From: VAZQ01 sp050725815
Lineage (GTDB): Bacteria; Pseudomonadota; Alphaproteobacteria; Rhizobiales; Xanthobacteraceae
Length of the DNA stretch: 5,518 bases
Direction: 5' to 3'
Assembly (NCBI GenBank): GCA_050725815.1
Contig: JBOHIG010000310.1
Location: 1-5,518, forward strand
Part shown: positions 1 through 4,720 of the stretch, piece by piece
Layout: each line of letters opens with the position of its first letter
How positions within the stretch are numbered: the first letter of the stretch is position 1
Made by a program: the position numbers and the translations under genes
The notes under the pieces: generated by a model
The model's input: only the letters and a program-made list of their open reading frames with translations
What the model was told of the DNA's origin: nothing
The model's database searches: none

Positions 1-1
1 C

Positions 2-94
2 GGTCACAACCAGTTGCCGAAAGTGATCCTCGGTGTAAAGTTCAACGACGGAATCGAGGTCGTCAAATCGCAAGCTCAAGCCGCTGCCGCCTGA
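2..94 (+). CDS. C-terminal end of an unidentified protein (5' end outside window)
   Basis: Frame 2 is open from the left edge and gives 30 residues beginning GHNQLPKVILGVKF and ending in SQAQAAAA before TGA at 92-94. Codon choice is mostly G/C-ending and the peptide reads like real protein (a short hydrophobic strand followed by a charged turn and an alanine-rich tail). I do not recognise the family with certainty. Such a tail could belong to a transposase or another multicopy protein, but nothing here proves it. The gene converges on the minus-strand membrane-protein gene, and the two reading frames overlap by 19 bases at their 3' ends. No terminator-like hairpin with a T run follows it. Confidence 0.4.
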   Translation, partial: GHNQLPKVILGVKFNDGIEVVKSQAQAAAA

Positions 95-411
95 CCTCGC
101 TCGTCACCAAGATTCGGCGATAGCTCCGCCTCGAGCCCTTCCGTCCTACCAGCGTTATTGTCCGGTAAGAGAGTGCTGGCTCGTTTGAGGGCTACAACGA
201 TTTCGCCAGTATTGGTTGCGATATCAACGAAAACCTGAATGAGCTCACCGAATGCGAGGACAAGAACGCCCGTTGCTAACATTGATAGGGCGCCGATCAT
301 CCGTAGCGCGCCCATGCCAAGATCAAAATCTCGCCCTCCGCTAAGCGAGCCCAGTCCAGCAAAGAAAGTAACAATTGCTACAATGAGCAGTATCCCTCCA
401 AGCAATCGCAA
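76..411 (-). CDS. Small two-helix membrane protein, probably frameshifted near its start
   Basis: The frame encodes 111 residues from a TTG at 411 and has two hydrophobic segments (about residues 4-23 and 36-61). An amphipathic ELIQVFVDIATNT stretch and a polar, acidic tail follow. The layout fits small uncharacterised inner-membrane proteins whose second helix runs into an 'ELIQV..DI..NT' segment; function is unknown. The TTG has no Shine-Dalgarno sequence. An ATG at 451, preceded by a G-rich stretch, starts MPKYAALNFISLI in another frame. Deleting one base of the A5 run at 410-414 (plus strand) joins the frames into MPKYAALNFISLILRLLGG and gives a natural 124-residue protein. The gene is therefore either a frameshift pseudogene, a shortened protein from TTG, or carries a sequencing error. 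Its 3' end overlaps the convergent gene ending at 94. Confidence 0.55.
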   Translation of the reverse strand: MRLLGGILLIVAIVTFFAGLGSLSGGRDFDLGMGALRMIGALSMLATGVLVLAFGELIQVFVDIATNTGEIVVALKRASTLLPDNNAGRTEGLEAELSPNLGDERGQAAAA

Positions 412-451
412 AAATAAGAGAGATGAAATTCAGCGCCGCATATTTCGGCAT
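410..451 (-). pseudogene. Out-of-frame 5' segment of the small membrane-protein gene
   Basis: Reading leftward from the ATG at 451, the peptide MPKYAALNFISLIF is plausible as the start of a membrane protein. Past the T run (A5 at 410-414 on the plus strand) the same frame degrades into a cysteine- and tryptophan-rich peptide and stops after 36 codons. The frame of the downstream gene is closed upstream by a TGA at 432-430. Only a one-base correction in the homopolymer connects the plausible start to the plausible body. I therefore read 451-410 as the displaced 5' end of the gene at 76-411 and not as an independent gene. Confidence 0.45.
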
Positions 452-477
452 TTTGCAACCCCCGCCTCACACTGCCC

Positions 478-483
478 AGTATA
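478..483 (-). promoter_or_regulatory. Possible -10 box for the minus-strand membrane-protein gene
   Basis: On the minus strand this hexamer reads TATACT, one mismatch from the sigma-70 -10 consensus, about 27 bases before the ATG at 451. No good -35 hexamer lies 16-18 bases further upstream, so this is weak. It fits a start at 451 better than one at the TTG at 411. Confidence 0.25.
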
Positions 484-548
484 GCTCACACAGTTGTATT
501 GCGCAGCCGTGCCCAGTTGAGGTTGAACGCCGGCTTGGATTGCAGGAC

Positions 549-581
549 ATGTTTTACATGTTAAATCAATGACTTAATGAC
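549..581. repeat. A/T-rich cluster of short direct repeats upstream of the toxin-antitoxin promoter
   Basis: ACATGTT occurs at 547-553 and again at 556-562, nine bases apart. AATGAC occurs at 568-573 and 576-581, eight bases apart. The segment 549-558 (ATGTTTTACA) matches 622-631 (ATGTTATACA) at nine of ten positions; the latter is the left arm of the candidate operator. TTTTACATGTTAAA (552-565) is itself an imperfect palindrome. This may be an auxiliary binding site for the antitoxin or another regulator, or simply A/T-rich low-complexity DNA. Confidence 0.3.
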
Positions 582-599
582 ATAGCGGACAAGTATCTT

Positions 600-631
600 T
601 TGACTGTGCCTATGCAAATCAATGTTATACA
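600..631 (+). promoter_or_regulatory. Candidate sigma-70 promoter of the antitoxin-toxin operon
   Basis: TTGACT at 600-605 is a five-of-six match to the -35 consensus. With a 17-base spacer, TGTTAT (623-628) could be the -10. TATACA (626-631) is a better hexamer but its spacer would be 20 bases. Either -10 lies inside the left arm of the candidate operator, so a bound repressor would block polymerase. The antitoxin ATG is at 657, giving a short leader. Confidence 0.45.
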
Positions 632-643
632 CTACGTACAACA
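623..643. promoter_or_regulatory. Candidate operator: imperfect palindrome before the antitoxin gene
   Basis: TGTTATAC (623-630), a five-base spacer ACTAC, then GTACAACA (636-643). The right arm matches the reverse complement of the left arm at seven of eight positions. It overlaps the presumed -10 and ends just before the ribosome binding site. AbrB/MazE-fold antitoxins typically bind such palindromes as dimers and repress their own operons, so autoregulation is the natural reading. Binding itself is inferred. Confidence 0.5.
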
Positions 644-645
644 CT

Positions 646-649
646 GGAG
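646..649 (+). promoter_or_regulatory. Ribosome binding site that fixes the antitoxin start
   Basis: GGAG, seven bases before the ATG at 657. It supports that start over the upstream in-frame TTG at 600, which would place the promoter and operator inside the coding sequence. Confidence 0.65.
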
Positions 650-656
650 AACTGCC

Positions 657-914
657 ATGGCACGTTTAAATAATGCGGCCGAAGCCCATGACCTGTTGCA
701 AATCAAAAAAATTGGCAATTCGCTTGGCCTCATCTTGCCGAAGGATTTGCTCGCACGTCTCAAGCTCAAGGAAGGCGACAAACTGTACGTCGTCGAGCAG
801 ACCGAGCGGGGAATCAAGCTCAGCCCCTATGATCCGAAGCACGCCGAGGCGATGGAATTCGCGCGGCGTTCGTTCCGAAAATATGCGGATACATATAAGG
901 CCCTTGCAAAATGA
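657..914 (+). CDS. AbrB/MazE/SpoVT-fold antitoxin of a type II toxin-antitoxin system
   Basis: The 85-residue protein should bind and neutralise the Doc toxin encoded next and repress the shared promoter. Residues about 14-58 form the AbrB/SpoVT swapped-hairpin DNA-binding domain: LQIKKIGNSLGLILPKDLL, then LKLKEGDKLYVVEQTERGIKLSP. The IGNSLG(L/V)-(I/L)PK pattern and the 'L..GD.L' turn are the family signature. The C-terminal part (about 62-85), with EFARRSFRKYADTYKALAK, is basic and helical and is the likely toxin-binding arm. The ATG at 657 is chosen because GGAG lies seven bases upstream; the longer frame from TTG 600 adds residues unlike the family. The stop overlaps the toxin start by four bases (ATGA), implying translational coupling. 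A/T-ending codons (TTA, AAT, AAA) are commoner than in genes to the right, suggesting acquisition. Classic Doc partners are Phd-type; this one is AbrB-type. Confidence 0.88.
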   Translation: MARLNNAAEAHDLLQIKKIGNSLGLILPKDLLARLKLKEGDKLYVVEQTERGIKLSPYDPKHAEAMEFARRSFRKYADTYKALAK

Positions 915-1318
915 CCGAGCCGCGATGGCTCGATCTGAACATCGTCATCGACTTCCATGCTGAGCAACTGGCGCTGTTTGGCGGCCCGGATGGAATTCGC
1001 GACATAGGCCTACTCGAATCAGCCCTCGCGAGACCCCAGAACAAGTTCGCATATGGCGAGTCTGATCTCGCCGCACTCGCGGCTGCCTATGGTTTCGGTA
1101 TCGCGCGGAATCATCCATTCGTTGATGGAAACAAGCGAACGGCGCTGGCTTCAATGCTCGTGTTTCTCAATCTCAACAAGCTCGACCTCGATGCGCCCCA
1201 GGAGGCTGCAACGGCCATCATTCTTGCGCTCGCCGCCGGCGAGATCGGCGAGGATGTGCTTGCGCGCTGGATCCGCGACAACATTCGACCGCTCGAAGCA
1301 CCTAGCATTCAACCCTGA
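911..1318 (+). CDS. doc: Doc (death-on-curing) family Fic-fold toxin
   Basis: The 135-residue protein is a cytoplasmic toxin of the Doc branch of the Fic fold. The characterised P1 Doc phosphorylates elongation factor EF-Tu and halts translation, whereas classical Fic enzymes transfer AMP. The active-site motif is H68-P-F-V-D72-G-N74-K75-R76, followed by TALASMLVFL. A lysine replaces the second glycine of the Fic motif (HxFx[D/E]GNGR), which is the Doc hallmark. The N-terminal part also fits Doc: an IVIDFHAEQLALFGG helix, then GIRDIGLLESALARPQNKFAYGE, the usual 'D.GLLESA..RP' region. Length is near that of P1 Doc. The start overlaps the antitoxin stop by four bases, with a weak AAGG ten bases before. 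The gene appears intact, so a functional toxin is plausible. Target and activity are inferred from the family. Confidence 0.92.
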   Translation: MTEPRWLDLNIVIDFHAEQLALFGGPDGIRDIGLLESALARPQNKFAYGESDLAALAAAYGFGIARNHPFVDGNKRTALASMLVFLNLNKLDLDAPQEAATAIILALAAGEIGEDVLARWIRDNIRPLEAPSIQP

Positions 1319-1349
1319 GCGGCCTATCTGATTCTAAGACCGAAGGCCC

Positions 1350-2717
1350 ATGACCGACACCGAACGCAACCGTCTGTCCGCCCGTGCCGCCCGCTATGCG
1401 CGCGTCGGCGCCAATGTCGGTGGCATCGCCGCACGCATCGCCGGCTCGCGCCTGTTCGGGTTCGATCTCGATCGCGGCCGCAACGCCATCGAGCTGGCCG
1501 CTGCGCTCGGCGGACTGAAGGGTCCGATCATGAAGGTGGCGCAGCTCATGGCCACCGTGCCGGACGCTTTGCCGCCGGAATACGCGGCGGAACTCACCAA
1601 GCTGCAGAGCGAGGCGCCGCCGATGGGCTGGGCCTTCGTCAAGCGCCGCATGGTCGCGGAGCTTGGCCCGGATTGGCAGGACAAGTTCGCAAGCTTCGAG
1701 CACCATCCGGCGGCGGCGGCCTCGCTCGGGCAGGTGCATCGCGCGCGCGCCCATGATGGCAATGGCGACGGCACCGAACTCGCCTGCAAGCTCCAATATC
1801 CCGACATGCAGTCGGCGGTCGAAGCCGACCTGCGCCAGCTCAACCTGATCTTCGCCATCCATCGCCGGATGGACCCCGCGATCGATACCACCGAGATCGC
1901 CAAGGAGATCGGCGCCCGCATCCGCGAGGAGCTCGACTACCGGCGCGAGGCGAAGCACGTCGCGCTCTACCGCGCCATGCTGGACGGCATCGGCCTGATC
2001 CGCGTGCCGCGGCCATGGCCCGACCTGTCGACCGGGCGTCTGCTGACGCTGGACTGGCTCGAGGGCGACCGGATGCTGGCGCACAAGGACGATGCGCTCG
2101 ATGCCCGCAATAGGCTGGCGACCGCGATGTTCACCGCCTGGTGGCTGCCGTTCAGCCGCCATGGCGTGATCCATGGCGACCCGCACCTCGGCAACTACAC
2201 CGTCTTCGAGCAAGACGGGGCGCCCGGCGGCATCAATCTCCTCGACTACGGCTGCATCCGCATCTTCCCGCCGCATTTCGTCGGCGGCGTGGTCGATCTT
2301 TACAACGGGCTGCGCACCGGCAGCGACGACCTGATCGTCCACGCCTACGAGACCTGGGGCTTCAAGCGGCTCAGCCGCGACCTGATCGACACGTTGAATA
2401 TCTGGGCGCGTTTCATCTACGGCCCGCTGATGGACGACCGTGTGCGGACCATCGCCGACGGCGTCAAGCCGTCGGAATACGGCCGCCGGCAGGCATTCCT
2501 TGTCCACAAGGCGCTCAAGGAGAAGGGCCCGGTCACAGTGCCGCGGGAGTTCGTGCTGATGGACCGCGCTGCTATCGGGCTTGGCGCGGTATTCCTGCAT
2601 TTGCGGGCGGAACTCAATTTCCACCGGCTGTTTAACGAGGCGATCGCGGCCTTTTCGGTTGAACGGGTGACCGAGCGGCAGGAGAGGGCGCTTGCCGCCG
2701 CCGGCCTGGATTCCTGA
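1350..2717 (+). CDS. ABC1/AarF/UbiB-family atypical protein kinase-like protein
   Basis: The 455-residue protein has the ABC1 kinase-like fold. Landmarks in order are: a KVAQ motif (62-65) where UbiB/COQ8 proteins have KxGQ; the alanine-rich loop AAAASLGQVHRA (121-132); K147 in ACKLQYP, the likely ATP-binding lysine; ELDYRREA (194-201) with the family glutamate; the catalytic loop HGDPHLGN (275-282); and DYG (299-301) replacing the kinase DFG. All catalytic-type residues are present. No C-terminal membrane helices are visible, unlike UbiB proper. Family members such as COQ8/UbiB act as ATPases or kinases supporting ubiquinone synthesis or membrane-lipid homeostasis, but this subfamily's substrate is not evident. 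The start has only a weak GAAGG, very close to the ATG. It begins 31 bases after doc with no clear terminator or promoter between, so read-through is possible. Codon use is strongly G/C-biased, unlike the toxin operon. Confidence 0.88.
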   Translation: MTDTERNRLSARAARYARVGANVGGIAARIAGSRLFGFDLDRGRNAIELAAALGGLKGPIMKVAQLMATVPDALPPEYAAELTKLQSEAPPMGWAFVKRRMVAELGPDWQDKFASFEHHPAAAASLGQVHRARAHDGNGDGTELACKLQYPDMQSAVEADLRQLNLIFAIHRRMDPAIDTTEIAKEIGARIREELDYRREAKHVALYRAMLDGIGLIRVPRPWPDLSTGRLLTLDWLEGDRMLAHKDDALDARNRLATAMFTAWWLPFSRHGVIHGDPHLGNYTVFEQDGAPGGINLLDYGCIRIFPPHFVGGVVDLYNGLRTGSDDLIVHAYETWGFKRLSRDLIDTLNIWARFIYGPLMDDRVRTIADGVKPSEYGRRQAFLVHKALKEKGPVTVPREFVLMDRAAIGLGAVFLHLRAELNFHRLFNEAIAAFSVERVTERQERALAAAGLDS

Positions 2718-2732
2718 TTTTGCGGGTCACCG

Positions 2733-2760
2733 TTGCCCTTGCGGCCCAATTGCGCTAATT
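2733..2760 (+). promoter_or_regulatory. Weak candidate promoter before the oxidase subunit IV / pnt genes
   Basis: TTGCCC (2733-2738) and CTAATT (2755-2760) are separated by 16 bases in a 75-base gap. Each hexamer resembles the sigma-70 consensus only partly. It would drive the subunit IV gene and possibly pntAA-pntAB-pntB. Confidence 0.2.
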
Positions 2761-2782
2761 CCCGCGCGCCGGAGCAACGATC

Positions 2783-2787
2783 GGAGG
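2783..2787 (+). promoter_or_regulatory. Ribosome binding site that fixes the subunit IV start
   Basis: GGAGG, five bases before the ATG at 2793. The frame is open from an ATG at 2733, but that start has no such site and adds a polar, unfamiliar 20-residue N-terminus. The 2793 start gives MADHGQVEYATATGN, typical of the family. Confidence 0.7.
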
Positions 2788-2792
2788 ACGCG

Positions 2793-3086
2793 ATGGCGGA
2801 TCACGGCCAGGTCGAGTACGCGACCGCGACAGGTAACGACCTTGCCGCGCACGAATCGACCTACAGAGGTTTTGTCCAGCTCGCCTATGTCGGCTCAATT
2901 CATATCGCCAACATCGTCATCGGATTGGCTGTGGGCGCGGTCGCGGGCCACTGGCTGATCGCTTTCGGCATTTTCGTGTTCGCCACGCTGGTCGCGCTGC
3001 ACGGTCTTGCGACCGGCGCCAAGGCGCCCAGCGCGGTGATGATGGTCCTCTCGCTTCTCGCCCTCGCGCTCGGCTCAGCCGGCTGA
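2793..3086 (+). CDS. Bacterial aa3-type cytochrome c oxidase subunit IV family protein
   Basis: The 97-residue small membrane protein begins with a soluble MADHGQVEYATATGND stretch, followed by HESTYRGFVQL (20-30) and a hydrophobic helix (about 29-50). This arrangement matches the bacterial aa3 oxidase subunit IV family, whose small subunit packs against the cytochrome oxidase core with no known catalytic role. Two further hydrophobic segments (about 54-72 and 80-94) make it longer than the single-helix Paracoccus subunit IV; the extended form is what I expect in Bradyrhizobium relatives. The start is set by GGAGG five bases upstream. It lies 75 bases after the ABC1 gene and 52 before pntAA on the same strand, with no terminator visible before pntAA, so cotranscription with pnt is plausible. 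The other oxidase subunit genes are not in the window. Annotation rests mainly on N-terminal similarity. Confidence 0.75.
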   Translation: MADHGQVEYATATGNDLAAHESTYRGFVQLAYVGSIHIANIVIGLAVGAVAGHWLIAFGIFVFATLVALHGLATGAKAPSAVMMVLSLLALALGSAG

Positions 3087-3138
3087 TCTTCAGGCCTGCA
3101 CCGATCGCAATTCGTCGCCAGCCAAAAGGAGACGGGGT

Positions 3139-4272
3139 ATGCGCATTGCTATCGCGCGCGAAACCAACCCCGCCGAAGACCGGGTCGCGGCCACGCCCGA
3201 TACCGTCAAGAAGATGAAGGCGCTCGGCGCCGAGGTGACGGTCGAGCCCGGCGCCGGCGTCAAGTCCGGCATTCCCGACGCCGAATTCGCCGCCGCCGGC
3301 GCTGCCGTCGCGGTCGATGCCCTCAAAGAGGCCGATGTGGTGCTGAAGGTCCGCCGGCCGGAAGCCGCGGAGCTTGGCGGCTACAAGCGCGGCGCGCTGG
3401 TTTTCGCCATCATGGACCCTTACGGCAACGAGGCCGCGCTCAAGGCGATGGCTGACGCCGGCGTGACCGCCTTCGCCATGGAGCTGATGCCGCGCATCAC
3501 CCGCGCACAGTCGATGGACGTGCTGTCCTCGCAGGCCAATCTCGCCGGCTACCGCGCGGTGATCGACGCATCCGCCGAATACGGCCGGGCGCTGCCGATG
3601 ATGATGACGGCGGCCGGCACCGTGCCAGCGGCCAAGGTCTTCATCATGGGGGTCGGCGTTGCCGGTCTGCAGGCGATCGCGACCGCGCGGCGGCTCGGCG
3701 CGGTGGTCACCGCCACCGACGTGCGGCCGGCGACCAAGGAGCAGGTGGAGAGCCTCGGCGCCAAGTTTCTCGCGGTCGAGGACGAAGAGTTCAAGAACGC
3801 GCAGACAGCGGCCGGGTACGCCAAGGAAATGTCGAAGGAGTATCAGGCCAAGCAGGCTGCGCTGGTCGCCGAGCACATCAAGAAGCAGGACATCGTCATC
3901 ACCACCGCGCTCATTCCGGGCCGCCCGGCGCCGCGGCTGATCTCCGCCGAGATGGTGAAGTCGATGCGTCCCGGTTCTGTCATCATCGATCTCGCGGTCG
4001 AGCGCGGCGGCAATGTCGAGGGCGCCAAGGCGGACGAAGTCGTGCAGGCGAACGGCGTCAAGATCGTCGGCCATACCAATGTGGCCGGCCGTATCGCCGC
4101 CTCGGCGTCGGCGCTGTACGCCCGCAACCTCTATTCCTTCCTCGAAATCCTGGTGGACAAGAACGCCAAGGCGCTCGCGGTCAACTGGGATGACGATATC
4201 GTCAAGGCGACTGCGCTCACCCGCGACGGCGCCGTGATCCACCCAAGCTTTGCGCCCAAGACTGCGGCGTAA
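3139..4272 (+). CDS. pntAA: NAD(P) transhydrogenase subunit alpha part 1 (domain I, NAD(H)-binding)
   Basis: The 377-residue soluble protein is the NAD(H)-binding component of proton-translocating transhydrogenase, which reduces NADP+ with NADH using the proton gradient. It resembles alanine dehydrogenase. The N-terminus MRIAIARETNPAEDRVAATP is canonical. The Rossmann motif is G171-V-G-V-A-G176 in VFIMGVGVAGLQAIATARRLG, with D194 in TATDVR as the likely ribose-binding acid. R119, Q124, D127 and S130 (PRITRAQSMDVLSS) correspond to the R. rubrum 'RQD' loop residues 127, 132, 135 and 138. Y227 corresponds to the mobile-loop Y235. TTALIPGRPAP and the VGHTNVAGRIAASAS region complete the fold. The protein stops where the split R. 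rubrum-type subunit does, leaving the membrane part to pntAB. AAGGAG lies seven bases before the ATG. A 14-base tandem repeat spans its stop codon. Confidence 0.96.
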   Translation: MRIAIARETNPAEDRVAATPDTVKKMKALGAEVTVEPGAGVKSGIPDAEFAAAGAAVAVDALKEADVVLKVRRPEAAELGGYKRGALVFAIMDPYGNEAALKAMADAGVTAFAMELMPRITRAQSMDVLSSQANLAGYRAVIDASAEYGRALPMMMTAAGTVPAAKVFIMGVGVAGLQAIATARRLGAVVTATDVRPATKEQVESLGAKFLAVEDEEFKNAQTAAGYAKEMSKEYQAKQAALVAEHIKKQDIVITTALIPGRPAPRLISAEMVKSMRPGSVIIDLAVERGGNVEGAKADEVVQANGVKIVGHTNVAGRIAASASALYARNLYSFLEILVDKNAKALAVNWDDDIVKATALTRDGAVIHPSFAPKTAA

Positions 4273-4286
4273 CGACTGCGGCGTAA
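4260..4286 (+). repeat. Tandem duplication across the pntAA stop codon
   Basis: GACTGCGGCGTAA occurs at 4260-4272 and again at 4274-4286, giving a 14-base period with one intervening C. The first copy encodes the last codons and TAA of pntAA. The second is untranslated and ends inside the AAGGGG ribosome binding site of pntAB. It looks like a slippage duplication. Confidence 0.85.
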
Positions 4287-4298
4287 GGGGAAACGACC

Positions 4299-4712
4299 AT
4301 GCCAATGATTTCGCCCGCCGGCGTCGCAACCGATGCAGCCGGAGACCTTGTGCTTGCCCAGCTCGACATCATCGCGGCGGCGGGCGGCAGCGCGGCACAC
4401 GTCGCGGCCGGCGTCGACCCGTTCATGTTCCGCCTCTCGATCTTCGTACTGGCGGTGTTCGTCGGCTACTACGTGGTGTGGTCGGTGACGCCCGCGCTGC
4501 ACACGCCGCTGATGTCGGTGACCAACGCGATCTCCTCGGTGATCGTGGTGGGCGCACTGCTGGCGGTCGGCGTCGCTCTGGTCGCCAACGACTCCGGCCC
4601 GCTCTGGGCGCGCTCGCTCGGCTTCGTCGCGCTGATCATGGCGTCCGTGAACATCTTTGGCGGCTTTCTGGTCACCCAGCGCATGCTCGCGATGTATCAG
4701 AAGAAGAAATAG
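4299..4712 (+). CDS. pntAB: NAD(P) transhydrogenase subunit alpha part 2 (domain II membrane part)
   Basis: The 137-residue integral membrane protein supplies the alpha-chain helices of the proton channel domain. After a mobile, alanine-rich N-terminus (1-40) there are three membrane segments (about 43-63, 76-98 and 105-125). The conserved text VWSVTPALHTPLMSVTNAIS (60-79) is diagnostic, as is the C-terminal GGFLVTQRMLAMYQKKK. In E. coli this domain is fused to domain I in PntA; here it is separate, as in R. rubrum, and the length matches that subunit. AAGGGG (4285-4290) lies eight bases before the ATG. The gene starts 26 bases after pntAA and ends eight bases before pntB, consistent with one operon and stoichiometric synthesis. 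No anomalies are seen. Confidence 0.95.
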   Translation: MPMISPAGVATDAAGDLVLAQLDIIAAAGGSAAHVAAGVDPFMFRLSIFVLAVFVGYYVVWSVTPALHTPLMSVTNAISSVIVVGALLAVGVALVANDSGPLWARSLGFVALIMASVNIFGGFLVTQRMLAMYQKKK

Positions 4713-4720
4713 GACGCGCC

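Noticed and set aside
239..484. Plus-strand frame of 81 codons opposite the small membrane-protein gene
   Set aside because: The peptide is proline/arginine/serine-rich without pattern and has no ribosome binding site; the minus strand gives coherent membrane helices.
600..656. Longer antitoxin start at TTG 600
   Set aside because: This stretch holds the likely -35, -10 and operator, and the ATG at 657 has a well-placed GGAG.
1321..1348. GGCCT and AGGCC inverted repeat between doc and the ABC1 gene as a terminator
   Set aside because: The stem is only five bases with an 18-base loop and no T tract.
1302..2624. Long minus-strand frame (440 codons) opposite the ABC1 gene
   Set aside because: It is arginine/alanine/histidine-rich with no recognisable domain, and is explained as the mirror of a G/C-biased coding strand; the plus-strand protein has a complete set of ABC1 motifs.
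2733..2792. Longer start for the oxidase subunit IV gene at ATG 2733
   Set aside because: It adds an unfamiliar polar N-terminus and lacks a ribosome binding site, whereas GGAGG precedes the ATG at 2793.
3076..3085. Perfect 10-base palindrome CAGCCGGCTG at the end of the subunit IV gene as a terminator
   Set aside because: There is no loop and no T run after it; it lies in the final codons and is probably chance in G/C-rich DNA.
2917..4329. Long minus-strand frame (470 codons) opposite the subunit IV gene and pntAA
   Set aside because: Same artefact of G/C-rich codon bias; it spans two real genes and a gap and has low-complexity basic composition.
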